Shown here in pieces: positions 8,191 through 15,533 of a stretch of DNA of 46,742 bases. The DNA lies in NCBI GenBank assembly GCA_002840355.1, contig PHAL01000013.1, positions 1-46,742 of the forward strand, read 5' to 3'. Under the pieces are notes generated by a model, which worked only from the letters and a program-made list of their open reading frames with translations, was not told the DNA's origin and ran no database searches. Within the stretch, counting starts at the first letter, position 1; every line of letters begins with the position of its first letter. Source of the DNA: Elusimicrobia bacterium HGW-Elusimicrobia-3. GTDB lineage: Bacteria; Elusimicrobiota; Elusimicrobia; Elusimicrobiales; UBA9959. Both the position numbers and the translations under genes were made by a program.

Positions 8191-9534
8191 ATGAATATCA
8201 AACAGTACAGGGAGACCATAGTAAACGTCATCCTGGCGCTGTCGCTGGTCATACTGCTGGTCATTGCCGGCATCTCGGGCCTGATCCAGGAGTCGGCCAG
8301 GAACGCCGCTTTCGCGGCCATGGCGCAGCGGGCCGACATGTTCGCCGCCCGCGCCGGCGCCGCCCTGTTCCCGCGCACGGACCCATTTGCGCTGCATTTC
8401 CTGGTCAACACGGTCATGATGGACCCCACGGTGGGCTCGGCGGCCGTGCTGCGCCAGGACGGCACCATCCGCTCCCATTCCGACCCTGAAAAAATAGGCG
8501 AGACCGACGCCGGCAAAGAGAGCGAGGCTGCCCGGAGCGCCCGGACGCCGCTGCTGCAGGAGTTCCGCGACGCCGAGGGCAGGGACTGCTACTATTTCTC
8601 CAGCCCTGTCCTGGTGGGCAAGCGGCGCCTGGGCACGGCCGTGGTGGTAAGCACCGAGGACACGCTCGACGAGCTGCTCGGCCCTACCCGGCAGAAACTG
8701 CTCTTCATCTTCCTGGCCGCGCTGGCGGCCATACCGGTGCTGCTGCAGCTGCGCTACCTGCTGCGCGCCGAGCAGCGGGCGGCCGCCATGAAGTCGGCCA
8801 TGATGCGCACCGTCAGCCACGAGTTCAACAACGCCATCACCGTCATCGACGCCGCCGTGTTCATGCTCAGCGAGACCGAGCCGGACAAGAGCAACGCCCG
8901 CCGCGCCGCCGTCTACGACACGCTTAAATTCGAGACCAAGTCGCTGGGCCGCTACGTCAAGAACATCCTCAACGAGGCCAGGATGGCGTCCGGCCGCTTC
9001 AGGCTGGAGAAGAAGGAGATAGCGCTGCGCGACCTGGTGGCCCCCGCCGTCTATTCGATGGAAGGCCTGATGCGCCAGAAGAGCGTCACCTTCCGGCTGG
9101 ACATCACAGGCGGCCCGGTGCCGGTACTGGCCGACCAGGAGGCCATGTCGCTGGTGGTCTCCAATTTGATAGGAAACGCGGTAAAATACGTGCCGTCCGG
9201 AGGCAATGTGCTGGTGCGCCTCGGCCCGGACCAGGCCAACCCGGCGAACGTGCGCTTTTACGTGCAGAACAGCGGGCGCGGCATAGCGCCGGAAGATATC
9301 AAGAAGCTCAAGCAGGAGTTCTACCGCACCGAGGACGCCAAGGTCGCCGCTTCCGGCTTCGGCCTGGGGCTGCGCATCTCCAACGACATGCTGCAGCTGC
9401 ACGGCAGCGAGCTGGAGATCAACAGCGAGACCGGCAAGTACTCGGCTTTCTCTTTCACGCTGCCCGCTGCGGAGCGGCAGGGGCCGCCGCCCGCGCCCGC
9501 TATGGCGCCGGCCAAGAAGAAGGGGAAGGCTTAG
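8191..9534 (+). CDS. Membrane sensor histidine kinase
   Basis: Two-component sensor of 447 residues. An N-terminal membrane helix (~13-33), an extracytoplasmic single-Cache/PAS-like sensor (~34-165) and a second helix (~169-188) precede the kinase core. The phosphoacceptor is His210 in MRTVSHEFNNAI. Downstream are the N box (NLIGNAVKYV), a G1-like region (NSGRGI) and the GFGLGLRIS G2 box. The C-terminus is Pro/Ala/Lys-rich. The canonical HELR is replaced by HEFNN, as in several HisKA subfamilies. No response regulator directly follows; the nearest receiver protein is at 11000-11410 on the other strand. The signal is unknown. Confidence 0.87.
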   Translation: MNIKQYRETIVNVILALSLVILLVIAGISGLIQESARNAAFAAMAQRADMFAARAGAALFPRTDPFALHFLVNTVMMDPTVGSAAVLRQDGTIRSHSDPEKIGETDAGKESEAARSARTPLLQEFRDAEGRDCYYFSSPVLVGKRRLGTAVVVSTEDTLDELLGPTRQKLLFIFLAALAAIPVLLQLRYLLRAEQRAAAMKSAMMRTVSHEFNNAITVIDAAVFMLSETEPDKSNARRAAVYDTLKFETKSLGRYVKNILNEARMASGRFRLEKKEIALRDLVAPAVYSMEGLMRQKSVTFRLDITGGPVPVLADQEAMSLVVSNLIGNAVKYVPSGGNVLVRLGPDQANPANVRFYVQNSGRGIAPEDIKKLKQEFYRTEDAKVAASGFGLGLRISNDMLQLHGSELEINSETGKYSAFSFTLPAAERQGPPPAPAMAPAKKKGKA

Positions 9535-9824
9535 AATCCCAGCAAGTGGCGCAAGGCCAAGAGCGGGTGCCGGTACGCCATGCGCGGCCCGGCGTAGCGC
9601 ATAACCTCGCGGACGCGATCACGCATGACGGGCGAGTAACAGTGCACGGGGCAGTCTTTGCAGGCGGGTTTGGGATGGCGGGGGCAGAGGCGCAGGCGCT
9701 CGGACGAGTAGTCCAATAGTTCGCGGCAGCCGGCGCAGAGCGCCCGCCCGCCGTGCCTGGCGCGGCAGTAGATAATCAGCAGCTTCTCTAAAGTTTCAAG
9801 TTCTGCGCGGTAGCTGCGTTTCAT
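9531..9824 (-). CDS. YgbA-family protein (nitrous-oxide-stimulated-promoter family)
   Basis: 97-residue Cys-rich protein matching the E. coli YgbA family. Conserved blocks: IYCRARHGGRALCAGCRELL, CPRHPKPACKDCPVHCYSP, and the C-terminal YAGPRMAYRHPLLALRHLL. The Cys pattern (CxxC, then CxxCPxHC) suggests metal or Fe-S binding. In enterobacteria ygbA is induced by nitric oxide and helps recovery from nitrosative stress. That role here is an inference. Its stop overlaps the convergent kinase stop by 3 bases. It is divergent from the PilZ gene at 9870. Confidence 0.85.
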   Translation of the reverse strand: MKRSYRAELETLEKLLIIYCRARHGGRALCAGCRELLDYSSERLRLCPRHPKPACKDCPVHCYSPVMRDRVREVMRYAGPRMAYRHPLLALRHLLGF

Positions 9825-9869
9825 GCGGCCTCCGTGACTATCTTATAAAACTCGGGGCGGGAAAAATAT

Positions 9870-10184
9870 ATGGCTAACGACAAAAGGCGCGCCCGGCGCG
9901 ACAGGCACGACTCGGTAGTAGAGATCTTCGGGGCCGACGGTCGGCTCGAAGGCACCGGCCGGCTGGCCGATTTCTCGGAATCCGGAGTTTCTTTCTCTTC
10001 GGAGGAGACCTTCCCGAAAGGCGAGAAGGTGAAGGCCCGCCTGCGCCTGCTGCACAAGGGCGTGCTGGACGTCTCCGGCGAGGTGGTCTGGGTGCGCGGC
10101 GAGGGCAAGCGCCGCCAGTACGGCGTCAAATTCGACACGGTGCAAAAAGTCTACCCTACCGGGGAGAAGTCGGCGTGGGAGTAA
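9870..10184 (+). CDS. PilZ-domain protein (c-di-GMP receptor)
   Basis: Stand-alone PilZ domain of 104 residues. The N-terminal basic stretch KRRARRDRHD supplies the RxxxR signature. DFSESGVSF provides the (D/N)xSxxG motif, and a VVWVRGEG..YGVKF beta segment follows. The protein should bind c-di-GMP in the cytoplasm. Two HD-GYP phosphodiesterases lie in this window (11417-12598, 40727-41956), so the messenger is likely in use. Its stop is inside the first codons of the next gene, so both are translated together. Confidence 0.85.
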   Translation: MANDKRRARRDRHDSVVEIFGADGRLEGTGRLADFSESGVSFSSEETFPKGEKVKARLRLLHKGVLDVSGEVVWVRGEGKRRQYGVKFDTVQKVYPTGEKSAWE

Positions 10185-11035
10185 ACAGGCCCGGCTCCGA
10201 CGGCTCAGCCGCGGCCAGGGATATACTGCTGCTCTCTGCCTTCGAGGAGGCCAGGACCGCCGCGGCCGCGGCCGGCGTCGAGGTGATCGCGCTCAAGGGC
10301 GCGGCGCTGCTGGAACTGGGGTTGTACGCCCCAGGCGAGCGCGGCATGACCGACGCCGACGTGCTGGTGCGGCCCGCCGCCCTGAAAAAATTCGAGGAGA
10401 TACTCGCCGGCCTGGGCTACCTGCCCATGCCCAACAGCGCCGACGCCTGGTACAAGCCGGCTCCGGGCGAGGCCCCGCCCGTGGTGCTGGACGTGCATAC
10501 CGGCCTGTGGCATATCAAGAATACCGATGAGCTTTTCGACTGGGGCCTGGAGCCCGGGCCGTCCGGCCTGGCCCTTAATCTGGCGGACCTGTTCCTGCAC
10601 GCCGCCGTGCACCCGCTGCTGCATCACGGCGAGCTGACGCCCCGCGCGCTTGAGGACTGCGCCCGCATAGCCCGCAGCGCGCCCGGCGACGGCTCCAAAT
10701 TCTGGGCGCTGTGCGCCCGCAAGGCGGAAGTTTACGGCCTGCGCCCGGCCGTCTGGCCCGCCTTGTCCCGGCTGGGCCTGGCCGAGGGGCCGGCGCTGGA
10801 GGCGCTGCGGCCCCGCGGGGCCGAAAAAATAAAAGCGGCCCTCTTCGAAAAGGCCGCCAGGAAACATTCTGCCGCGCTGGAATATCTGCTGCCGGTGCTG
10901 CAGCGCCCGGCGCTGCTGGCCGGTTACGCCGTGCCCGACGAGCGCTTCATGCTGCGGCGTTACGGTTCGGCCGGCGCGGCCGCCTACGCTCTGCGGCCGC
11001 TAAGGCTGCTGCTCTCCCTGCTCGGCCGGCGCTAG
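10175..11035 (+). CDS. Nucleotidyltransferase-like protein (NTP_transf_5 type)
   Basis: 286-residue member of the uncharacterised nucleotidyltransferase family often found in surface polysaccharide loci. Seen: GVEVIALKGAALLELGLY, then RGMTDADVLVRP (the DxD metal site), LDVHTGLWH, and an all-helical second half. The start is a GTG at 10175 that overlaps the PilZ stop by 10 bases. The 3' end overlaps the convergent receiver gene by 36 bp. The acceptor molecule is unknown. Confidence 0.75.
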   Translation: MGVNRPGSDGSAAARDILLLSAFEEARTAAAAAGVEVIALKGAALLELGLYAPGERGMTDADVLVRPAALKKFEEILAGLGYLPMPNSADAWYKPAPGEAPPVVLDVHTGLWHIKNTDELFDWGLEPGPSGLALNLADLFLHAAVHPLLHHGELTPRALEDCARIARSAPGDGSKFWALCARKAEVYGLRPAVWPALSRLGLAEGPALEALRPRGAEKIKAALFEKAARKHSAALEYLLPVLQRPALLAGYAVPDERFMLRRYGSAGAAAYALRPLRLLLSLLGRR

Positions 11036-11410
11036 GCCGCGCAGCAGCGTCACCATCTTCAGCATGCTCGAGAGCCGCTCCAGCCCGGGCGGCTTTATCA
11101 CGAAATCGAAAGCGCCTTCCTTGACGGCTTTGGCCGCCATGTCGACGTTATCTATGCCGGTGATGAAGATGACGCAGGCGTTCTTGTTCTTTTCCAGGGC
11201 CTTGAAAGAGAACTCCAGGCCGCTGGCGCCGCGCAGGTAGATGTCGGTGATCACCACGTCGAAGGGTTTCTCTTCCAGCAGGGCCCGCGCCGATTCCGCG
11301 TCGTCCAGGCGTGTGACCTCGAAGTGAGGGAAAGCGCGCAGGATCTCCTCTACCCGGGCCACTACGTAGCCCTCTTCCTCTATGAAAAGCAGTTGTTTCT
11401 TGTCGGCCAT
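11000..11410 (-). CDS. Single-domain response regulator (receiver only)
   Basis: 136-residue CheY-like receiver with no output domain. Seen: phosphoacceptor Asp56 in VVITDIYL, Thr84 (IFITGID) and Lys106 (FVIKPPG). The usual acidic pair before the first helix (DD or DE) is replaced by Glu (FIEEEGYVV), which should still bind metal but is atypical. It starts 6 bp after the HD-GYP gene, so the two form an operon and probably one signalling unit. The kinase could be the one at 8191-9534; that pairing is a guess. Confidence 0.85.
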   Translation of the reverse strand: MADKKQLLFIEEEGYVVARVEEILRAFPHFEVTRLDDAESARALLEEKPFDVVITDIYLRGASGLEFSFKALEKNKNACVIFITGIDNVDMAAKAVKEGAFDFVIKPPGLERLSSMLKMVTLLRGLAPAEQGEQQP

Positions 11411-11416
11411 GGCGGC

Positions 11417-12598
11417 TTACCAGTCCGTCCACCAGCGGGAAAGCTCCAGCCGCCCGGCATAGGCGGGGTTCATCTCTTCCAGTTCGGCGAGGGTGAGGCC
11501 CCGGTCTATGGAGACCAGCGGCTGCTCGCGCAGGTCGGCCAGCTGCGGCACGGCCTCGGAAAAATCGGGAGCCAGGGCTATTTCCACCACGGGCCGGCTG
11601 AGCAGGCCCCGGTTGATCTTGAGCACGCGGGCCGTCTCGCCGGTAGACAGCTTTACCATCGAGCCCGGAGGATAGATGGAGATGACGGCGATCAGCATCT
11701 TCACGGCCGAGGCGTTGAAGCCGCGGCCTTCCTTCTCTATCAGTTCTTTTACGGCCGCCGGGGGATTTATCGCCTCGCGCCAGGCCCTGGGGTGGGTCAT
11801 GGCCTCGTAGGCGTCGGCGATGCTGATGATCTGGGCCAGCGGGTCCAGCTCCTCGCCGGTGGCGCGGTCGGGGTAGCCTGAGCCGTCGGCGCGCTCGTGG
11901 GTCTGGAGTATGATGCGGCGCGCGCGCTCCTTGATGCGGTGGTCCAGGTCCACGATGCGGTCGAGTTTGGCGGCGCCGGCTTCGGCGTGCAGCGACATCT
12001 CGGAGAAATCCCCGTCGTCGAGGCGGCCGGCCTTGTTGTAGATGGGGGCGTATTCGGTCATGCCGGCGTCGTGCGCCATGGCGCAGAAGCCGAGCAGGCC
12101 CAGTTCCCGGCTGTCCAGGCCGCCCTCCAGGCCCATCGCCAGCGACAGGATGAAGGTGTTGAGGGTATGGCCGCGCAGGTAATCGTCGGCGGTGGAATAG
12201 ACGGTGCAGCCGAGGAAAGCGGGGTTATTCTTTAACGTCTCGGCCGTCAGCGCCGTGGCCGCGAGCACGGACTCGTACTTTTCGCAGTAGGGCTGGTCCA
12301 CGGCCTTGAGGAAAGCGATGGCCTGTAGCATCAGCCGGGAGTAGAGTTCCTTGGCCTTGGCCTCGGACTCGTGAAAGGGGACTTGCGGCAGCGGCTGGGG
12401 CTTGGGGGCGGCCTGCCTGGCCGGTTCGGGTGCCGGCCTGGGCGCGGGTACGGCTTCAGGGGCCGTCTCTTTCGCCGGGGGAGGCGCGGGCGCGGGTGCC
12501 GGTGGCGTTACGGCGGGGGGCGCCTCACGGCGCGGCTGCGCGGCGCGCGAGTCGCTCTCGGCCGCGGCCTTTATCTTTTTAAGGTCTGAGAACCGCAT
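11417..12598 (-). CDS. HD-GYP domain phosphodiesterase with Pro/Ala-rich N-terminus
   Basis: Likely c-di-GMP phosphodiesterase, 393 residues. Residues ~20-73 form a Pro/Ala-rich linker. The HD-GYP domain starts near 140: RGHTLNTF, HD at 176-177 (AHDAGM), a HAEAGA His, and the signature THERADGSGYP (234-243), followed by IISIADAYEAMTHPRAW. The usual HDIGK is HDAGM here, a divergence in the metal centre. A C-terminal beta region follows (GSMVKLSTGETARVL). There is no sensory domain, so input may come from the co-transcribed receiver protein. A perfect TATAAT lies 6 nt before the ATG. Confidence 0.87.
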   Translation of the reverse strand: MRFSDLKKIKAAAESDSRAAQPRREAPPAVTPPAPAPAPPPAKETAPEAVPAPRPAPEPARQAAPKPQPLPQVPFHESEAKAKELYSRLMLQAIAFLKAVDQPYCEKYESVLAATALTAETLKNNPAFLGCTVYSTADDYLRGHTLNTFILSLAMGLEGGLDSRELGLLGFCAMAHDAGMTEYAPIYNKAGRLDDGDFSEMSLHAEAGAAKLDRIVDLDHRIKERARRIILQTHERADGSGYPDRATGEELDPLAQIISIADAYEAMTHPRAWREAINPPAAVKELIEKEGRGFNASAVKMLIAVISIYPPGSMVKLSTGETARVLKINRGLLSRPVVEIALAPDFSEAVPQLADLREQPLVSIDRGLTLAELEEMNPAYAGRLELSRWWTDW

Positions 12599-12604
12599 AG
12601 TAAT

Positions 12605-12610
12605 ATTATA
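12605..12610 (-). promoter_or_regulatory. -10 box of the HD-GYP/receiver operon, leaderless arrangement
   Basis: Perfect TATAAT on the minus strand, then six bases (ATTACT), then the ATG of the HD-GYP gene. No Shine-Dalgarno sequence fits between them, so translation is expected from a leaderless mRNA. Confidence 0.65.
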
Positions 12611-12659
12611 ACGGAAGGGGATTAAATAAAGATTGCGGAATAATTAAACCCGCGCGGGC

Positions 12660-13772
12660 CTAGAGCTTCTTTTCGAAGACGCGGTACTTGCGGTAGACGC
12701 GGCCGCCTATGGCCTCTATCACGCTGTTGATCTGCGCGTTGTCTTCCAGTGTCCAGGACATCTCGCCGTAGACCCACTTCATCTTCTGCCCGGCCTCGAA
12801 GCCCTTCTTTATCAGCAGCATCTCCAGGCCGCGCCCCCGGAATTCTTTTTTTACGCCCAGCGTGAGCATGCGGCCGGCCCGCATCTTGAAGTACAGGCGG
12901 TACAGGAAAGGCAGCAGGGTCAGCGGGTTCAGGCTGCCGCGGGCCGCCTTCAGGGGGATGTTGAGGTCCGGCAGCAGCAGCACGAAGGCGGCCGGCTTGC
13001 CGTCCACGTCGGCGAAATAGAGGTATTCGGGCTTGAGCACCGGCTTCATGGCCGCGGCCATGTCGTTGAACTCGGCGTCGGACATAGGCACGAAGCCCCA
13101 GTTCTTCTCCCAGGCGGAGTTGTAGATCTCTTTGACTTCGGCGATGGCCTTGTCCAGGCCGCCCGCGTCCACGTGGCGGACCTTGATGTCCTTGCCGCGG
13201 GTGAGGCGCTGCACGATCTTCTCGAAGCGCTCGCCGAAGCCGTGGGCCACTTCCACGCGGAAAGCCAGCAGGTCCCTGGCCTTGGAGAAGCCGGCCGACT
13301 CGGCCAGCCCCAGGTAATACTCGGGGGTGTAGGGCATCATCACCATCGGGGGGCCGTCGAAGCCCTCCAGCAGCATGCCGCAGGTCTCGTTGGTGGAGGG
13401 GTTCACGGGGCCCACGGCCGAGTCCATGCCCTTGGACTTGAGCCAGGCGCCGGCGGCGGCGAACAGGGCGTTCGCGACTTCCTTGTCGTCCTCGCAGTCG
13501 AAGAAGCCGAAGAAGCCGGTGCGGTCGCCGTGAAAATTATTGTGCGCCTGGTTGACGATGGCGGCCACGCGGCCTACGGGCTTGTCGCCGCGCCAGGCCA
13601 TGAAGAGCTTGCGTTCGCCGTGGCGCCAGAACGGGTGGCCCGTCTCCAGCAGGTGGCGCACGTCCTTCTTCAGTTCGCCTACCCAGTGCGGGTGGTCTTT
13701 GAAGAGGCTGTAGGGATAGTCTATGAAGACGCCGAGGTGCTTTTCGGAGATTTCCCGAATTTCCAGTGACAT
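12660..13772 (-). CDS. GNAT-fold acyltransferase-like protein (YghO-like)
   Basis: 370-residue protein of the YghO-like GNAT family. Conserved blocks: DHPHWVGELKKD, HGERKLFMAWRGDKPVGRVAAI, FGFFDCEDDKEVA, GPVNPSTNETCGMLLEGFD, MPYTPEYY, and a C-terminal acetyl-CoA fold region with KEFRGRGLEMLLI. It acts in the cytoplasm on an unknown acceptor. It lies 27 bp downstream of an alpha-oxoamine synthase gene in one apparent operon. Because some bacterial ceramide synthases are GNAT-fold proteins, a lipid N-acylation role is possible, but nothing in the sequence proves it. No clear ribosome site. Confidence 0.75.
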   Translation of the reverse strand: MSLEIREISEKHLGVFIDYPYSLFKDHPHWVGELKKDVRHLLETGHPFWRHGERKLFMAWRGDKPVGRVAAIVNQAHNNFHGDRTGFFGFFDCEDDKEVANALFAAAGAWLKSKGMDSAVGPVNPSTNETCGMLLEGFDGPPMVMMPYTPEYYLGLAESAGFSKARDLLAFRVEVAHGFGERFEKIVQRLTRGKDIKVRHVDAGGLDKAIAEVKEIYNSAWEKNWGFVPMSDAEFNDMAAAMKPVLKPEYLYFADVDGKPAAFVLLLPDLNIPLKAARGSLNPLTLLPFLYRLYFKMRAGRMLTLGVKKEFRGRGLEMLLIKKGFEAGQKMKWVYGEMSWTLEDNAQINSVIEAIGGRVYRKYRVFEKKL

Positions 13773-13799
13773 AAATTGAGGCGGTGCGGGTCCGGCCGC

Positions 13800-15008
13800 T
13801 TACTTCACGGCGGCGGCCGGCTTCTTCTTCAGGACTTTCTTGATGCAGGTCTCGAAGATGTCCAGCGCGCGGTCCAGCTGTTCCCTGGTATGGGTGGCGG
13901 TGGCCACTACGCGCAGCATGGCGCGCTTGGGCGGCACCGCGGGGCTTACTACCGGGTTGGTGAAGAGGCCGTGGTCGTAGAGCATGCGCCAGAGCATGAA
14001 AGTCTTTTCGTTGTCGCCGATGATGACGGGGATGATGGGGGTCTGCGTCTCGCCGGTGTTGAGGCCCATCTCCTTGAAGCGCTTCATCAGGTAGGCGGCG
14101 TTGTCCCACAGCCGCTTGATGCGCTGAGGTTCTTCGGTAATGATGTCGAGCGCCTTGGAGATGGCGGCCACGGAGGCCGGCGGCAGGGAGGCCGAGAAGA
14201 TCATCGAGCGGGAGATGTGCTGTATGTAGTGGAGGATGTCCGCGTCGCCAACCACGAAGCCGCCCACGGAGGCGAAGCTCTTGGAGCAGGTGCCGACCAC
14301 CAGGTCCACGTCCTTGTGGGACAGACCGAAATGCTCGATGGTGCCGCGGCCGTGCTTGCCCAGCACGCCGGTGGCGTGCGCGTCGTCCACCATCAGGCGG
14401 GCGCCGTGGCGGCGGCAGACCTTGGAGATCTCGGGGATGGGGGCGATGTCGCCTTCCATCGAGAAAACGCCGTCGACGATGACGAGCTTGCCGTGGTTGG
14501 GTCCTATTTCCTTGAGCACCTTTTCCAGGTCCTCGGGATTATTGTGCCTGAAGCGGCGCAGCTCGCCGTGGGAGAGGCGACAGCCGTCGAGGATGCTGGC
14601 GTGGTTGAGTTTGTCTACGATGGCGAAATCGCCCTTGCCCACCAGCGCTGAGACGACGCCGAGGTTCATCTGGTAGCCGGTGGCGTAAATGAGGGCGGCT
14701 TCGCGGCCTTTGAACTTGGCCAGCTTGGTCTCCAGTTCGGTGTGGAGAATGGTGTTGCCGTTGAGGAATCGGCTGCCGGCCACGCCGGTGCCGAATTTCT
14801 GCACCGCGTCGATGGCGGCTTTCTTCATGCGGGGGTCGTTGGCCAGGCCCAGGTAATTGTTGGAGCCGAACATGATGAACTTCTTGCCCTTGATCGTGAT
14901 CTCGGGGGCCTGTTCGCTCTCAAGTTCCTTGAAATAGGGATAGATGCCGGAGGCGATGAGTTGTTTTACAATGTGGAAATTGCGGCACTTGTTGAAAATG
15001 TCGGTCAT
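13800..15008 (-). CDS. Alpha-oxoamine synthase family PLP enzyme (SPT/KBL/BioF-like)
   Basis: 402-residue fold-type I PLP enzyme that condenses an amino acid with an acyl-CoA or acyl-ACP. Seen: GSNNYLGLANDPR, GTGVAGSRFLNGN, KLNHASILDG, DGVFSMEGDIAPI, DDAHATGVLG, and the PLP lysine in GTCSKSFASVGG. The family includes 2-amino-3-ketobutyrate-CoA ligase, 8-amino-7-oxononanoate synthase and serine palmitoyltransferase. No biotin or threonine-degradation gene is nearby. With the downstream GNAT gene, a sphingolipid-type pathway is one possibility. The exact reaction is unresolved. Confidence 0.85.
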   Translation of the reverse strand: MTDIFNKCRNFHIVKQLIASGIYPYFKELESEQAPEITIKGKKFIMFGSNNYLGLANDPRMKKAAIDAVQKFGTGVAGSRFLNGNTILHTELETKLAKFKGREAALIYATGYQMNLGVVSALVGKGDFAIVDKLNHASILDGCRLSHGELRRFRHNNPEDLEKVLKEIGPNHGKLVIVDGVFSMEGDIAPIPEISKVCRRHGARLMVDDAHATGVLGKHGRGTIEHFGLSHKDVDLVVGTCSKSFASVGGFVVGDADILHYIQHISRSMIFSASLPPASVAAISKALDIITEEPQRIKRLWDNAAYLMKRFKEMGLNTGETQTPIIPVIIGDNEKTFMLWRMLYDHGLFTNPVVSPAVPPKRAMLRVVATATHTREQLDRALDIFETCIKKVLKKKPAAAVK

Positions 15009-15024
15009 ATTGTCTTGATATTTT

Positions 15025-15030
15025 ATTATA
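15025..15030 (-). promoter_or_regulatory. -10 box of the alpha-oxoamine synthase/GNAT operon
   Basis: TATAAT on the minus strand, 16 nt before the ATG at 15008. The leader would be only about 8-10 nt long and no Shine-Dalgarno sequence is seen. Confidence 0.5.
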
Positions 15031-15065
15031 TTGGGGGGCTGCTTGGGCTAAAATAATGGAGTATT

Positions 15066-15533
15066 TTACTTCTTGCTGAGTTTCGCGGCCAGACCGGTGG
15101 TGGAGCGGCCCTTCAGCAGGGGGATCAGCGCCACCCGGCCGGCATATTCGGCCCCGACCACGGTGGCGTTGCGGTAGTCTGCGCCCTTGACCAAAATGTC
15201 CGGGCGCAGGGCTTTTATGAGCTTCAGGGGCGTGTCTTCGGAGAAGACCACCACGGCGTCCACAGCCGCCAGGGCGGCCAGCACCACGGCGCGGTCCCCC
15301 GCTTTGTTGATGGGGCGGGAAGGACCTTTGAGTCGGCGCACCGAGGCGTCGGAATTGAGGCCCAGGAACAGGAAATCCCCCAATGAACGGGCTTTTTCCA
15401 GCGAGTAGACGTGGCCGGCGTGCAGCAGGTCGAAGCAGCCGTTGGTGAAAACGGCCGTTTTACCGCTTTTCTTCAGGGCGGCCCGCAGGGCGGCGGCCCG
15501 CTTTACCGAAACTATCTTGCCGGCCGTGCGCAT
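15066..15533 (-). CDS. D-glycero-beta-D-manno-heptose 1-phosphate adenylyltransferase (HldE C-terminal type)
   Basis: 155-residue cytidylyltransferase-fold enzyme that makes ADP-heptose for the LPS inner core. Seen: TNGCFDLLHAGHVYSLEKA (HxGH nucleotide site), GLNSDASVRRLKG, RPINKAGDRA, and LVKGADY. Only the adenylyltransferase domain is present. The sugar kinase domain fused to it in E. coli HldE is absent, so kinase and phosphatase must be encoded elsewhere. The ATG shares one base with the accC stop (TGATG), so the two are translationally coupled. Confidence 0.88.
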   Translation of the reverse strand: MRTAGKIVSVKRAAALRAALKKSGKTAVFTNGCFDLLHAGHVYSLEKARSLGDFLFLGLNSDASVRRLKGPSRPINKAGDRAVVLAALAAVDAVVVFSEDTPLKLIKALRPDILVKGADYRNATVVGAEYAGRVALIPLLKGRSTTGLAAKLSKK

